Shown: positions 11,257-21,519, counted from the first letter of the stretch. The stretch: 64,000 nucleotides of DNA from Patiriisocius marinus (GCF_008974325.1 NZ_BKCG01000005.1:1-64000), one strand, 5' to 3'. Notes: generated by a model from the letters alone, not told the origin. Translations and numbers: made by a program.

Positions 11257-11276
11257 CCCCATGACGAATCACGGGG
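11257..11276 (-). promoter_or_regulatory. rpoB-rpoC intergenic hairpin with TTCG loop
   Basis: On the minus strand CCCCGTGA-TTCG-TCATGGGG forms an 8-bp stem (one G-U pair) closed by a UUCG-type tetraloop, 8 bp after the rpoB stop. It is followed by ATTTTAGACATTTTC, not a clean U-run. It may be a partial terminator or an mRNA processing/stability element between the two subunit genes. Confidence 0.55.
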
Positions 11277-11284
11277 TTCTAAGA

Positions 11285-14200
11285 TTATTCTTCTAATCTG
11301 ATATCAAGCCCAAGACCTTTCAATTCGTGCATTAACACGTTAAAAGATTCAGGTAAACCTGGTTCCGGCATAGCTTCTCCTTTTACGATTGCTTCGTAAG
11401 TTTTAGCTCTTCCTATTACATCATCAGACTTAACCGTCAATATTTCACGTAGGGTGCTCGATGCTCCATAAGCTTCAAGTGCCCATACTTCCATCTCACC
11501 AAAACGCTGTCCACCAAACTGAGCTTTACCTCCTAATGGTTGTTGTGTAATTAATGAGTATGGTCCAATAGAACGTGCGTGCATCTTATCGTCTACCATA
11601 TGCCCTAATTTAAGCATATAAATAACTCCTACTGTTGCAGGTTGATCGAAACGTTGTCCTGTTCCTCCATCAAATAAGTATGTATGTCCGTATCTTGGAA
11701 TTCCTGCTTCATCAGTCAAATCATTGATTTGATCAATTGTTGCACCATCAAAAATAGGTGTAGCATACTTGCGACCTAATTTTTGACCTGCCCAACCTAA
11801 AACAGTTTCATAGATTTGTCCAATGTTCATACGAGATGGTACCCCAAGAGGGTTCAACACGATATCTACTGGTGATCCATCTTCTAAGAAAGGCATATCT
11901 TCTTCACGTACGATACGTGCTACAATACCTTTGTTACCGTGACGCCCTGCCATTTTATCACCTACTTTTAATTTACGTTTTTTAGCAACATAAATTTTTG
12001 CAAGTTTTAGAATACCTGCAGGAAGTTCATCTCCTACAGAGATTGTAAACTTCTCACGACGTAAACTTCCTTGAAGATCATTTTCTTTAATACGGTAGTT
12101 ATGCATTAAATCTGCAACCATTTGATTGGTTTCATCATCAGTTGCCCAAACACCACCTACTAAATGCGTATAATCATCTACAGCGTTCAACATTTTCAAT
12201 GTGTACTTTTTACCTTTAGGGAATACTACTTCACCTAAATCATTAGTAACACCTTGAGCTGTTTTACCACCAACAATAGCAAATAGTTTGTCTACAAGAA
12301 CATCTTTTAATGCATCAAATTTTGCATCATACTTCACTTCAAGTGCAGCGATATCCTCTTTGTCTTTTGCTCTTTTACGCTTATCTTTTATTGCTCTTGC
12401 GAACAATTTCTTATTAATTACAACACCGTGTAATGATGGAGATGCTTTTAAAGATGCATCTTTTACATCACCAGCTTTATCACCGAATATAGCACGAAGT
12501 AATTTTTCTTCTGGAGTTGGATCAGATTCTCCTTTTGGAGTAATCTTACCAATTAATATATCACCAGGCTTAACCTCTGCTCCTATACGGATCATTCCGT
12601 GTTCATCTAAGTCTTTAGTAGCCTCTTCAGAAACATTAGGAATGTCATTAGTTAATTCTTCGTTCCCTAATTTAGTATCACGAACTTCTAAAGAATATTC
12701 ATCAATATGAATAGATGTAAAGATATCTTCACGTACTACACGTTCAGAAATTACAATGGCATCCTCAAAGTTGTATCCTTTCCAAGGCATAAAAGCAACT
12801 TTCATATTACGACCTAAAGCTAGCTCTCCTTTTTCGGTAGCGTACCCTTGACATAATACTTGTCCTTTTTGTACTCTATCACCTTGTGAAACGATAGGCT
12901 TCAAGTTGATAGATGTTCCTTGGTTAGTTTTTCTAAATTTAACTAATTGATATGTCTTCTCATCACTATCAAAACTTACCATTGCAGCACTCTCTGTACG
13001 ATCATACTTAATAGTAATTTCTCTAGCATCAACACTTACAACAGAACCATCGCCTTCTGCATTAATAAGTACACGAGAGTCAGAAGCAACTTGGCGCTCT
13101 AATCCTGTACCTACAATAGGCGAATCTGCAATCAATAAAGGTACAGCCTGACGCATCATGTTAGATCCCATCAATGCACGGTTGGCATCATCATGTTCCA
13201 AGAAAGGAATTAATGAAGCTGAAATACTAGCAATTTGATTAGGAGCAACATCAGCATAGTTAATCTGATTTGGCTCAACAACTGGAAAATCACCTTCTTC
13301 ACGAGCAATTACTCTATCTACATCAATAGTACCATTTTCTTTTAATGGTATGTTAGCCTGTGCAATCATCTGTCCTTCTTCTTCCTCTGCAGAAAGATAT
13401 TGAGGTACAGTTTTCAAATCGATTACACCATCAGTTACTTTTCTGTAAGGTGTTTCTATAAATCCTAAGTTATTTACTTTAGCGTATACTGCTAAAGATG
13501 AAATAAGACCAATGTTAGGTCCTTCAGGAGTTTCAATTGGACAAAGTCTTCCGTAGTGTGTATAGTGTACATCACGTACCTCAAAACCTGCACGCTCACG
13601 AGATAAACCACCTGGTCCTAATGCTGAAAGTCTACGTTTATGTGTGATCTCTGCAAGAGGATTAGTTTGATCCATAAACTGTGATAGTTGGTTCGTTCCA
13701 AAAAACGAATTAATCACAGAAGATAATGTCTTAGCATTAATTAAATCAATAGGTGTAAAAACTTCATTATCACGCACATTCATACGCTCACGAATCGTTC
13801 TAGCCATACGAGCAAGACCTACACCAAACTGAGAAGATAATTGCTCACCTACTGTACGTACACGACGATTAGATAAGTGATCAATGTCATCAATCTCTGC
13901 TTTAGAGTTAATTAATTCAATTAAATATTTTACAATAGTTATAATATCTTCTTTAGTAAGCACTTGCTTATCCATAGCGATATCTAACTGTAATTTTTTA
14001 TTCATTCTATAACGACCCACTTCACCTAAATTATATCTCTGGTCAGAGAAAAATAATTTATTGATGATTCCACGTGCTGTTTCTTCATCAGGCGGTTCAG
14101 CGTTACGTAATTGTCTGTAGATATGCTCAACAGCCTCTTTTTCAGAGTTCGTTGGATCTTTCTGTAATGTATTATGAATAATAGCATAATCTGCTAAATG

Positions 14201-15097
14201 ATTATCCTCTTTATGTAAAAGAATAGTCTTTGAACCAGATTCAATTATTTCTTCGATATGATCTTTTTCAAGAACAGTATCACGATCTAATACAATTTCA
14301 TTACGTTCAATTGATACTACTTCACCAGTATCTTCATCAACGAAATCCTCATGCCAAGTTTTCAACACACGTGCTGCTAACTTACGACCTAGGAATTTTT
14401 TCAATCCTGTTTTAGATGCTTTAACTTCTTCTGCAAGGTCAAAGATTTCAAGAATATCTTTATCTCTTTCGAAACCAATTGCACGGAAAAGTGTAGTAAC
14501 AGGTAATTTTTTCTTTCTATCGATATATGCGTACATAACGCTATTAATATCAGTAGCAAATTCAATCCATGATCCTTTGAAAGGAATTACACGAGCAGAA
14601 TATAATTTTGTTCCATTTGCGTGGAACGACTGTCCAAAAAATACACCAGGTGAACGGTGTAACTGAGAAACAACAACACGCTCAGCTCCATTGATACAGA
14701 ATGTACCAGAAGGTGTCATATAAGGAATAGTACCTAAGTACACATCTTGTACAATTGTTTCGAAATCTTCGTGTTCAGGATCTGTACAATATAATTTTAG
14801 ACGTGCTTTTAAAGGCACACTATAAGTTAAACCACGCTCAATACACTCTTGAATAGAGTATCTTGGTGGATCTACGAAATAATCTAAAAACTCTAGTACG
14901 AACTGGTTACGAGTGTCTGTAATAGGGAAATTCTCTAAGAAAGTCTTATAAAGTCCTTCTTGGCCTCTTTCTTCTGACTTGGTCTCTAATTGGAAAAAAT
15001 CTTGGAAAGATTTTATTTGGATATCCAAAAAGTCCGGGTAGTCCGGCTTGTTTTGTACAGAAGAAAAATTCAATCTTTCAGTTAACGTTGCTGACAT
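11285..15097 (-). CDS. rpoB: RNA polymerase subunit beta
   Basis: The 1270-aa second-largest core subunit. The rifampicin region is intact and of sensitive type: [19 protein letters not shown] followed by LSALGPGG, with the usual Gln, Asp, His and Ser at the resistance positions. The catalytic-side motifs GYNFEDA and [10 protein letters not shown] and the C-terminal [23 protein letters not shown] segment are present. Read after rplL across a 134-bp gap containing a strong hairpin, and before rpoC. Confidence 0.99.
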   Translation of the reverse strand: MSATLTERLNFSSVQNKPDYPDFLDIQIKSFQDFFQLETKSEERGQEGLYKTFLENFPITDTRNQFVLEFLDYFVDPPRYSIQECIERGLTYSVPLKARLKLYCTDPEHEDFETIVQDVYLGTIPYMTPSGTFCINGAERVVVSQLHRSPGVFFGQSFHANGTKLYSARVIPFKGSWIEFATDINSVMYAYIDRKKKLPVTTLFRAIGFERDKDILEIFDLAEEVKASKTGLKKFLGRKLAARVLKTWHEDFVDEDTGEVVSIERNEIVLDRDTVLEKDHIEEIIESGSKTILLHKEDNHLADYAIIHNTLQKDPTNSEKEAVEHIYRQLRNAEPPDEETARGIINKLFFSDQRYNLGEVGRYRMNKKLQLDIAMDKQVLTKEDIITIVKYLIELINSKAEIDDIDHLSNRRVRTVGEQLSSQFGVGLARMARTIRERMNVRDNEVFTPIDLINAKTLSSVINSFFGTNQLSQFMDQTNPLAEITHKRRLSALGPGGLSRERAGFEVRDVHYTHYGRLCPIETPEGPNIGLISSLAVYAKVNNLGFIETPYRKVTDGVIDLKTVPQYLSAEEEEGQMIAQANIPLKENGTIDVDRVIAREEGDFPVVEPNQINYADVAPNQIASISASLIPFLEHDDANRALMGSNMMRQAVPLLIADSPIVGTGLERQVASDSRVLINAEGDGSVVSVDAREITIKYDRTESAAMVSFDSDEKTYQLVKFRKTNQGTSINLKPIVSQGDRVQKGQVLCQGYATEKGELALGRNMKVAFMPWKGYNFEDAIVISERVVREDIFTSIHIDEYSLEVRDTKLGNEELTNDIPNVSEEATKDLDEHGMIRIGAEVKPGDILIGKITPKGESDPTPEEKLLRAIFGDKAGDVKDASLKASPSLHGVVINKKLFARAIKDKRKRAKDKEDIAALEVKYDAKFDALKDVLVDKLFAIVGGKTAQGVTNDLGEVVFPKGKKYTLKMLNAVDDYTHLVGGVWATDDETNQMVADLMHNYRIKENDLQGSLRREKFTISVGDELPAGILKLAKIYVAKKRKLKVGDKMAGRHGNKGIVARIVREEDMPFLEDGSPVDIVLNPLGVPSRMNIGQIYETVLGWAGQKLGRKYATPIFDGATIDQINDLTDEAGIPRYGHTYLFDGGTGQRFDQPATVGVIYMLKLGHMVDDKMHARSIGPYSLITQQPLGGKAQFGGQRFGEMEVWALEAYGASSTLREILTVKSDDVIGRAKTYEAIVKGEAMPEPGLPESFNVLMHELKGLGLDIRLEE

Positions 15098-15172
15098 CTA
15101 TGGACGGAATTTAATTAAAATAACTGTGTGAGCGTATACTCAAAAATGTACTAACCTTTATATACGCAAAAT

Positions 15173-15208
15173 GGTTTAGGTCATCTCACGAATGAAATGA
15201 CCTAAACC
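15173..15208 (-). promoter_or_regulatory. rplL-rpoB intergenic hairpin (candidate attenuator)
   Basis: A perfect 12-bp stem (15173-15184 with 15197-15208, GGTTTAGGTCAT) has a 12-nt loop and begins 24 bp after the rplL stop. Beyond it on the minus strand is ATTTTGCG, a weak U-tract, so partial termination is plausible. This is the position where many bacteria attenuate transcription between abundant L7/L12 and rarer RNA polymerase. A second 7-bp inverted repeat (15132-15138 with 15161-15167) lies just before rpoB. Confidence 0.6.
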
Positions 15209-15231
15209 TTTAAGGTTTGGATGTGTTAAGC

Positions 15232-15606
15232 TTACTTAAGCTCAACCTCTGCTCCTGCTTCTTCTAATTGTGCTTTTAAAGCTTCAGCTTCGTCCTTTGA
15301 AACACCTTCCTTGATAGGAGATGGTGCGTTGTCTACTAATTCTTTTGCATCTTTAAGACCAGCTCCAGTTAATTCCTTAACTAGTTTTACAACTGCTAGT
15401 TTAGAAGAACCAGCTGCAGTAAGAATTACGTCAAATTCTGACTTTTCCTCTGCTGCGTCTCCACCAGCACCTCCACCAGCAGCAACAGCTACAGCTGCAG
15501 CAGCAGGCTCGATACCATACTCATCTTTTAATATTGTAGCTAATTCATTAACCTCTAATACGGTTAAGTTAACTAATTTTTCTGCGAAATCTTTTAAATC
15601 TGCCAT
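15232..15606 (-). CDS. rplL: Ribosomal protein bL12 (L7/L12)
   Basis: The 124-aa stalk protein of the large subunit that recruits translation GTPases. The N-terminal dimerisation helix is followed by an Ala/Gly-rich hinge ([15 protein letters not shown]) and the conserved C-terminal domain with [20 protein letters not shown] and ending [10 protein letters not shown]. It follows rplJ after 51 bp, the normal pairing. Confidence 0.99.
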   Translation of the reverse strand: MADLKDFAEKLVNLTVLEVNELATILKDEYGIEPAAAAVAVAAGGGAGGDAAEEKSEFDVILTAAGSSKLAVVKLVKELTGAGLKDAKELVDNAPSPIKEGVSKDEAEALKAQLEEAGAEVELK

Positions 15607-15657
15607 TTTCTATCGTTTTAAAATTGTAATTTATTAATTGTAATTATTAGTGCTAAT

Positions 15658-16179
15658 TTATTCTGCTCTTTCAGAAAGAGTTTTAACAAGTCCTGATAAT
15701 GTGTTTCCACCACTCTTAAGTGCTGAAACAACGTTTTTAGCAGGAGATTGTAATAATCCGATGATATCACCGATAAGCTCTTCTTTAGATTTGATATTAA
15801 CTAGGTTTTCTAGTTGATCATCTCCAACATATATAGCTTCTTCGATATATGCTCCTTTAAGTAAAGGCTTATCAGATTTTTTTCTGAATTCCTTAATTAC
15901 TTTTGCTGGTGCATTACCAGTTTCTGAAAATAATAATGAAGTATTGCCTTTTAAAGTTCCGATTAAATCACCGAATTCCTTGTCACTACTTTCCATTGCT
16001 TTAGCAAGCAATGTATTCTTAACTACAGCCAACTTCACACCTGCTTTAAAGCAAGCACGACGTAGGTTTGAAGTAGCTCCTGCATCAAGTCCTGATATAT
16101 CCGCAACATAAATTGTTGGGCTTTCTTGTAACTGAGCAGTCAAACTTTCGATTACTTGTGATTTTTCTTGTCTTGTCAT
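15658..16179 (-). CDS. rplJ: Ribosomal protein uL10
   Basis: The 173-aa base of the L10-L12 stalk. N-terminal rRNA-binding text (RQEKSQVIESLTAQL, ISGLDAGATSNLRRACFKAG, VVKNTLLAKAM) is clear, and the C-terminal helix that carries L12 dimers follows. It lies 12 bp after rplA in the operon. Confidence 0.98.
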   Translation of the reverse strand: MTRQEKSQVIESLTAQLQESPTIYVADISGLDAGATSNLRRACFKAGVKLAVVKNTLLAKAMESSDKEFGDLIGTLKGNTSLLFSETGNAPAKVIKEFRKKSDKPLLKGAYIEEAIYVGDDQLENLVNIKSKEELIGDIIGLLQSPAKNVVSALKSGGNTLSGLVKTLSERAE

Positions 16180-16191
16180 AAGTTCTGGTTT

Positions 16192-16887
16192 TTACTGATC
16201 AGTAAATCTTTTAGTGTCTATCTCAACACTTGGACTCATTGTACTAGACATAAATATACTTTTGATATATAAACCTTTAGCAGCCTGAGGCTTCAATTTT
16301 ACTAATGTAGTTAATAATTCTCTCGCGTTTCCAGCAATTTTTTCTGCATCAAAAGAAGCTTTACCTATTGCTGCGTGAACGATACCGTTTTTCTCAACTT
16401 TAAAGTCGATCTTACCAGCTTTCACATCTGAAACCGCTTTAGCAACGTCCATTGTTACCGTACCAGTCTTTGGGTTAGGCATAAGACCACGAGGTCCTAA
16501 AACACGACCTAAAGGCCCTAACTTACCCATCACACTAGGCATTGTTACAATTACGTCAACATCTGTCCAACCTCCTTTAATCTTATCGAGGTACTCATCT
16601 AATCCAACAAAGTCTGCACCGGCTGCTGTTGCTTCGGCTTCCTTATCTGGAGTAACCAATGCAAGCACCTTTACATCTTTACCAGTACCGTGAGGTAGGG
16701 TAACAACTCCTCTTACCATTTGGTTAGCTTTACGTGGGTCTACATTAAGACGCACCGCTAAATCCACAGAAGGATCAAAGTTTGTGCTGGAGATTTCTTT
16801 TATTAAAGCTGAAGCTTCTGCAACAGTATAGGCTCTATCCTCTACTTTTCCAGCAACTGCTTTTTGCTTTTTTGTTAATCTTGCCAT
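16192..16887 (-). CDS. rplA: Ribosomal protein uL1
   Basis: The 231-aa L1 stalk protein, which helps E-site tRNA leave and in many bacteria represses its own operon. Family text is clear: [47 protein letters not shown]. It follows rplK after 14 bp. Confidence 0.99.
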   Translation of the reverse strand: MARLTKKQKAVAGKVEDRAYTVAEASALIKEISSTNFDPSVDLAVRLNVDPRKANQMVRGVVTLPHGTGKDVKVLALVTPDKEAEATAAGADFVGLDEYLDKIKGGWTDVDVIVTMPSVMGKLGPLGRVLGPRGLMPNPKTGTVTMDVAKAVSDVKAGKIDFKVEKNGIVHAAIGKASFDAEKIAGNARELLTTLVKLKPQAAKGLYIKSIFMSSTMSPSVEIDTKRFTDQ

Positions 16888-16901
16888 TTTATAGATTCTT
16901 T

Positions 16902-17342
16902 TTAGTTAAAAGGTGCATCACCTTTTGTTTTGATTCCCATTGAACGAGCAGTTCCAGCAACCATTTTCATAGCACTTTCAACTGTGAACGCATTCAAATC
17001 GGGCATTTTGTCTTCTGCAATAGCTCTTACTTGATCCCAAGTAATAGTACCAACCTTCTTTACGTGAGGCTCACCAGATCCTTTTTTGATCTTTACAGCT
17101 TCAAGAATTTGAACTGCAGCTGGAGGAGTTTTAATAACAAAGTCAAAAGACTTGTCCTTATAAACCGTAATCGCAACTGGCAATACTTTTCCTTGCTTAT
17201 CTTGTGTTCTAGCATTAAACTGCTTACAGAACTCCATGATATTCACACCGGCAGCACCTAAAGCTGGTCCAACTGGTGGTGACGGGTTAGCCGCACCTCC
17301 ACGAACTTGCAATTTTACTACTTTACTGACTTCTTTTGCCAT
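16902..17342 (-). CDS. rplK: Ribosomal protein uL11
   Basis: The 146-aa protein of the GTPase-associated centre, bound to the 23S rRNA thiostrepton region. It has the Pro-rich N-terminal [20 protein letters not shown], the FCKQFNART segment and the C-terminal rRNA-binding domain ending [14 protein letters not shown]. It follows nusG after 73 bp. Confidence 0.99.
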   Translation of the reverse strand: MAKEVSKVVKLQVRGGAANPSPPVGPALGAAGVNIMEFCKQFNARTQDKQGKVLPVAITVYKDKSFDFVIKTPPAAVQILEAVKIKKGSGEPHVKKVGTITWDQVRAIAEDKMPDLNAFTVESAMKMVAGTARSMGIKTKGDAPFN

Positions 17343-17415
17343 TTCTTAATTTTTGATTTGCGATTTCTTCTAAAGTGGAAGCCAAAGAAAAAACCTATTA
17401 TCTAGCATGTAACAA

Positions 17416-17970
17416 TTATACTTTTTCAACTTGCATATAACTTAATTCTAATGGAGTCTTTCTTCCGAAGATCTTAACCATTACCTCAAGTTTACGCTTC
17501 TCTTCGTTAATTTTTTCAACTGTACCATTGAAACCATTAAATGGACCATCAACAACTTTTACAGTCTCCCCAATAACGTAAGGGATATTTACATTCTCAT
17601 CCTTAACAGAAAGCTCATCAACTTTTCCTAGCATTCTATTAACCTCAGCTTGTCTCAATGGAACAGGATCTCCTCCCTTAGTCTCTCCTAAGAAACCAAT
17701 AACACCATTGATAGACTTTATAATGTGTGGTACCTCACCAGCAAGACTAGCTTGAATCATGATATAACCAGGAAAATAAACGCGCTCTTTGTTTGTTTTT
17801 TTTCCGTTACGTATTTGTATTACCTTTTCAGTAGGAACTAGAACCTGTTCTATATAATCCTCTAAATTAAGTCTCCCAATTTCAGATTCAATATACTCTT
17901 TGATCTTGTTTTCCTGTCCACTTACTGAACGGACCACATACCACTTTTTTGTACTTTTAGTTTCAGCCAT
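17416..17970 (-). CDS. nusG: Transcription factor NusG
   Basis: A 184-aa elongation factor that binds RNA polymerase beta' and couples to ribosomes or Rho. It has the N-terminal NGN domain (KWYVVRSVSGQENKIKEYIE, VYFPGYIMI) and a C-terminal KOW domain (VKVVDGPFNGFNGTVEKIN, LELSYMQVEKV). It begins 5 bp after secE. Confidence 0.98.
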   Translation of the reverse strand: MAETKSTKKWYVVRSVSGQENKIKEYIESEIGRLNLEDYIEQVLVPTEKVIQIRNGKKTNKERVYFPGYIMIQASLAGEVPHIIKSINGVIGFLGETKGGDPVPLRQAEVNRMLGKVDELSVKDENVNIPYVIGETVKVVDGPFNGFNGTVEKINEEKRKLEVMVKIFGRKTPLELSYMQVEKV

Positions 17971-17975
17971 TCTTA

Positions 17976-18161
17976 TTATTTAATTAGATCAAAGTAATAA
18001 GCAATAACTTTTGAAAAAACACTATCTACTCCCCACACTACTAAAGCTAGTACTATAGAAAATACCGCAACTATTACAGTTAGACGCTGAGCTTCAGCCC
18101 AAGGAGTCCAAGTTACGTGGTTTTTCAATTCGTTATAAGACTCTTTAATATAATTTACCAT
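17976..18161 (-). CDS. secE: Protein translocase subunit SecE
   Basis: A 61-aa single-span membrane protein of the SecYEG channel. The amphipathic segment ESYNELKNHVTWTPWAEAQR precedes the hydrophobic span TVIVAVFSIVLALVVWGVDS, the short one-helix form of SecE. Its place between tRNA-Trp and nusG is the classical one. Confidence 0.96.
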   Translation of the reverse strand: MVNYIKESYNELKNHVTWTPWAEAQRLTVIVAVFSIVLALVVWGVDSVFSKVIAYYFDLIK

Positions 18162-18195
18162 TGTTGTAAAAGGTATTTATTATTCTTTCTGTATT

Positions 18196-18218
18196 TTCTG
18201 AAATACTAAATTTCAGAA
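18196..18218 (-). other. Small hairpin between tRNA-Trp and secE
   Basis: A perfect 9-bp inverted repeat TTCTGAAAT / ATTTCAGAA with a 5-nt loop lies 34 bp before secE. No U-run follows, so it is more likely an mRNA 5'-end or processing structure than a terminator. Confidence 0.4.
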
Positions 18219-18261
18219 GAACAAACACATCCTAATTAAATATTAGCTATGTTCCAAATTG

Positions 18262-18334
18262 CACGGGATGGGAGACTCGAACTCACGACACCTGGTTTTG
18301 GAGACCAGTGCTCTACCAACTGAGCTAATCCCGT
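18262..18334 (-). tRNA. tRNA-Trp (anticodon CCA)
   Basis: A full cloverleaf of 73 nt: acceptor ACGGGAT paired with ATCCCGT, D-arm AGCTCAGTTGGTAGAGC, anticodon arm CTGGT-CTCCAAA-ACCAG and T-arm GTTCGAGTC. Discriminator G; the 3' CCA is not encoded. It lies between tuf and secE. Confidence 0.97.
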
Positions 18335-18437
18335 ATAATTAATTCAATAAATTGAATTTAGCTTTAGAGGTTTAACATTTCCATAGAAACTCCCCTAAAA
18401 AGACCCAACTCCTAACAGAAGCTAAACCTGTTATAAA

Positions 18438-18474
18438 AGTCAAGGCGTTCCGCAAAAACGGAACACCTTTGACT
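18438..18474 (-). terminator. Hairpin after tuf (terminator or attenuator)
   Basis: The stem pairs 18438-18452 with 18459-18474 (core GTTCCG...CGGAAC, one bulge) and is followed on the minus strand by CTTTTATAA. It begins 21 bp after the tuf stop. It probably lowers read-through from tuf into tRNA-Trp, secE and the ribosomal block. Confidence 0.6.
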
Positions 18475-18494
18475 ATTTATCTTTTGACTAAAAA

Positions 18495-19682
18495 TTAGTC
18501 TAAAATTTCAGTAACCTGTCCTGCACCTACTGTTCTACCACCCTCACGGATTGCAAAACGTAAACCTACGCTCATCGCGATAGCAGAGATCAACTCAACA
18601 TGAATAGTTAAGTTATCACCTGGCATAACCATCTCTACTCCATCAGGAAGTGAAATGTTACCTGTAACATCAGTAGTACGTACGTAAAACTGTGGACGGT
18701 AGTTATTATGGAATGGAGTGTGACGTCCACCTTCTTCTTTTTTCAACACATAAACCTCAGCCTTAAACTTAGCGTGTGGTGTTACAGATCCTGGCTTAAC
18801 AATTACCATACCTCTAGAGATCATTGACTTCTCAATACCTCTTAATAAGATACCAGCGTTATCTCCAGCCTCACCTCTATCAAGGATTTGACGGAACATT
18901 TCAATACCAGTAATAGTAGATGTCAATTTCTCAGCACCCATACCAATAATCTCAACAGGATCTCCTGTATTAGCGATACCTGTTTCGATACGTCCTGTAG
19001 CTACAGTTCCACGACCAGTAATAGAGAATACATCCTCGATAGGCATTAAGAAAGGCTTATCAACCTCACGTAAAGGCTCTTCGATCCAAGAATCTACAGC
19101 CGCCATTAATTCAAGCACAGTATCAACCCATTTTTGCTCACCGTTCAATGCACCTAATGCAGAACCAGCAATTACAGGTCCATTATCACCATCATACTCA
19201 TAGAAAGATAAAAGATCTCTAATCTCCATCTCTACTAATTCAAGTAACTCCTCATCATCAACCATATCTACTTTATTCATAAATACAACGATACGTGGAA
19301 TACCTACCTGACGTCCTAAAAGGATGTGCTCACGTGTTTGTGGCATTGGACCATCAGTTGCAGCAACAACTAAAATAGCACCGTCCATTTGAGCAGCACC
19401 AGTAACCATGTTCTTAACGTAATCGGCGTGACCTGGACAGTCAACGTGTGCGTAGTGACGATTAGCCGTCGCATACTCTACGTGAGAAGAGTTAATTGTA
19501 ATACCACGCTCTTTTTCTTCAGGAGCGTTATCAATTTGATCAAAAGCCGAAGCTTCAGAATATCCAGCATCAGCTAATACCTTAGTAATAGCAGCTGTTA
19601 ATGTTGTTTTACCGTGATCTACGTGTCCGATAGTACCTACATTTAAGTGTGGTTTCGAACGATCATATGTTGCCTTTGCCAT
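18495..19682 (-). CDS. tuf: Elongation factor Tu
   Basis: The 395-aa GTPase that delivers aminoacyl-tRNA to the ribosome. G motifs [19 protein letters not shown] and NKVDM are present, and domains II and III are complete ([43 protein letters not shown]). It sits inside a tRNA cluster, with tRNA-Thr(GGT) 56 bp upstream and tRNA-Trp downstream. No second tuf copy is in the window. Confidence 0.99.
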   Translation of the reverse strand: MAKATYDRSKPHLNVGTIGHVDHGKTTLTAAITKVLADAGYSEASAFDQIDNAPEEKERGITINSSHVEYATANRHYAHVDCPGHADYVKNMVTGAAQMDGAILVVAATDGPMPQTREHILLGRQVGIPRIVVFMNKVDMVDDEELLELVEMEIRDLLSFYEYDGDNGPVIAGSALGALNGEQKWVDTVLELMAAVDSWIEEPLREVDKPFLMPIEDVFSITGRGTVATGRIETGIANTGDPVEIIGMGAEKLTSTITGIEMFRQILDRGEAGDNAGILLRGIEKSMISRGMVIVKPGSVTPHAKFKAEVYVLKKEEGGRHTPFHNNYRPQFYVRTTDVTGNISLPDGVEMVMPGDNLTIHVELISAIAMSVGLRFAIREGGRTVGAGQVTEILD

Positions 19683-19738
19683 TTTGTATTTATTTAAACT
19701 TAGTTATATATTAGTGTTCAATTGTAATATTTTTTTTG

Positions 19739-19810
19739 AGCCAATGACGAGAATTGAACTCGTGACCTCTTCCTTACCAAGGAAACGCTCTACCCCTGAG
19801 CTACACCGGC
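19739..19810 (-). tRNA. tRNA-Thr (anticodon GGT)
   Basis: A 72-nt cloverleaf with acceptor GCCGGTG/CATTGGC (two G-U pairs), anticodon loop TTGGTAA and T-loop GTTCAATTC. Discriminator T; CCA not encoded. Immediately upstream of tuf in the same transcript. Confidence 0.96.
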
Positions 19811-19927
19811 AATAACAATTGCCTCCATAGACGCTAGTGTTAAGTTTTAAAAACTTAAACCCTAAGAGCTTATAATGTTCTCGTTTCTACAAACAAGAAA
19901 TCCCTCACTAATGTGAAGGTTAAATAG

Positions 19928-20000
19928 AGCGGGAGACCAGGTTCGAACTGGCGACATTCAGCTTGGAAGGCTGACGCTCTACCAACTGAGCTACTCCCGC
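19928..20000 (-). tRNA. tRNA-Gly (anticodon TCC)
   Basis: A 73-nt cloverleaf with acceptor GCGGGAG/CTCCCGC and anticodon arm TCAGC-CTTCCAA-GCTGA. CCA not encoded. Third tRNA of the cluster before tuf. Confidence 0.97.
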
Positions 20001-20090
20001 TTTTTATAGAAAGATTTTTAACAAACTTTCAAACTTCAATAATTTTATGAACTATTCTCTTTCACCTATATTTCTTTCGAAATATTCTTG

Positions 20091-20172
<82 letters not shown>

Positions 20173-20244
20173 AAATTGTCTAAAATTTACACTTCAAACA
20201 ATAATTTTCAAAATTTCAATTCTCTACTTTTTAGTAGAAAAATG

Positions 20245-20318
20245 AGCCGATGGAGGGACTCGAACCCACGACCTGCTGATTACAAATCAGCTGCTCTAGC
20301 CAGCTGAGCTACATCGGC
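20245..20318 (-). tRNA. tRNA-Thr (anticodon TGT)
   Basis: A 74-nt cloverleaf with acceptor GCCGATG/CATCGGC and anticodon arm GCTGA-TTTGTAA-TCAGC. First gene of the tRNA-tuf transcript, about 60 bp from the promoter. CCA not encoded. Confidence 0.97.
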
Positions 20319-20529
20319 GTTTTAATGCCTTTTTACACTAAATAATCTAGTATAAAAATTCCGTTTTTTCTAACGGTGTGCAAATGTATAACTTTATTTC
20401 CTTCTCGCAAACTTTTTCTGAAAAAAAATTTTGCTAAAATTAAATAACCACTTGCATTTAATTCGGGTGCAATATTAAAACAATTTGTTCTTACCGACAA
20501 CATTTTTAAATAAAAATTTCACTTTTTTT
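20319..20529. other. Intergenic leader before the tRNA-tuf block
   Basis: 211 bp without a gene. It holds the strong promoter at 20381-20411 (minus). The part next to the recombinase gene is AT-rich and shows nothing else recognisable. Confidence 0.6.
20381..20411 (-). promoter_or_regulatory. Consensus promoter of the tRNA-tuf-ribosomal block
   Basis: On the minus strand TTTG (20408-20411), a spacer of exactly 19 bp and TACATTTG (20381-20388) match the Bacteroidota TTTG-N19-TAnnTTTG consensus at every fixed position. It lies 63 bp upstream of tRNA-Thr(TGT), the best promoter match in the window. Confidence 0.85.
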
Positions 20530-21420
20530 TTACCCTTCATTTCTAGGGTGTGTATTTTTATAAACGTCTTTTAATTTTGCAATGTCATTATGAGTATATA
20601 CTTGCGTGGAAGCCAGACTAGTATGCCCTAACAGTTCTTTTACTGCATTTAACTCTGCTCCTTGGTTAAGCAAATGCGTCGCAAACGAGTGTCGCAAAAT
20701 ATGAGGGCTCCTTTTAACTTTTGCTGAAACTTTTTTGAAGTAATTTATGATTACTCTATAAATTAAATTAGGATACAACTTATTTCCTTTAGCTGTCAAG
20801 AAAAGAAATTCGCCATCAGTTATGTTTGGAAGATTCTCGCGAAATTCTAGATACTCATTAATAGATATTAATACTGTAGAAAGAAGAGGAACTATTCGCT
20901 CCTTATTTCGTTTACCCAATACTTTAATCGACTTTTTAATAACTGAAACATCCTCAACCCTTAAATTAATTAGTTCCGCCCTACGCATCCCAGTACTATA
21001 AAACAACTCAACTATCGCTTTATTTCTAAACGATTCAAAATCGTCTGCTTTTGAAAGCAAATCTAAAACCTCTATTACTTCCTTTTCGGAAAATGGAACT
21101 TGAATATTTTTTGAAATTTTTAAAGCTCTATGTTTTGCTAAGGGATTCTCTTCTATAACCGAAGTCTTAATTAAAAACTTATAGAATGTATTTAAAGAAG
21201 AAATTTTACGATTGATTGATCTATTTGTGATACCACTATCCACTAATTGAACAATCCAACTTCTTATTAATGTATACGAAACTTTAGAAAGATCGTTTTC
21301 ATTAAACTCACTCTGTATGAATAGATGGAAATTCTCTACATCTTTTTCATAAGCCAATGTAGTATGAGCAGAACATTTCTTCTCAAATTTCAAATACTCA
21401 ACAAATGGATTAATATACAC
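20530..21420 (-). CDS. xerC: XerC/D-type tyrosine recombinase
   Basis: A 296-aa recombinase of the size of XerC/XerD, which resolve chromosome dimers at dif. The N-terminal SAM-like DNA-binding domain (residues 1-90) is followed by a catalytic domain with the complete set: Arg146 (TGMRRAEL), Lys170, His240-x-x-Arg243 (PHILRHSFATHLL), His266 (LLGHTS) and nucleophile Tyr275 (QVYTH). Although close to tRNA genes, it sits in a housekeeping context between rpsU and the tRNA-tuf block and has no phage genes around it, so a host Xer role is more likely than an island integrase. The gap to rpsU is 99 bp with a terminator. Confidence 0.9.
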   Translation of the reverse strand: MYINPFVEYLKFEKKCSAHTTLAYEKDVENFHLFIQSEFNENDLSKVSYTLIRSWIVQLVDSGITNRSINRKISSLNTFYKFLIKTSVIEENPLAKHRALKISKNIQVPFSEKEVIEVLDLLSKADDFESFRNKAIVELFYSTGMRRAELINLRVEDVSVIKKSIKVLGKRNKERIVPLLSTVLISINEYLEFRENLPNITDGEFLFLTAKGNKLYPNLIYRVIINYFKKVSAKVKRSPHILRHSFATHLLNQGAELNAVKELLGHTSLASTQVYTHNDIAKLKDVYKNTHPRNEG

Positions 21421-21468
21421 GTGACTGGATTTATTACTTGACTAAATTACGGAAACATAAGCCATGAA

Positions 21469-21498
21469 AAAACCGCTACCATAAATGATAGCGGTTTT
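21469..21498 (-). terminator. Terminator after rpsU
   Basis: A 10-bp perfect stem (21469-21478 with 21489-21498, AAAACCGCTA) with a 10-nt loop is followed on the minus strand by further T residues. It lies 22 bp past the rpsU stop and separates rpsU from the recombinase gene. Confidence 0.8.
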
Positions 21499-21519
21499 AT
21501 ATAAATTGATAACAGAATA

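Noticed and set aside
12288-12710. 140-codon plus-strand ORF inside rpoB
   Set aside because: Antisense to a fully conserved coding region; composition is that of a shadow frame.
15311-15637. 108-codon plus-strand ORF over rplL
   Set aside because: Antisense to L7/L12; the Ala-rich text is the mirror of the hinge.
20530-21420. Recombinase next to tRNA genes as the integrase of a genomic island
   Set aside because: The tRNA genes are intact, no direct repeat of a tRNA end was seen, and the neighbours are housekeeping genes; a host Xer protein is the simpler reading.
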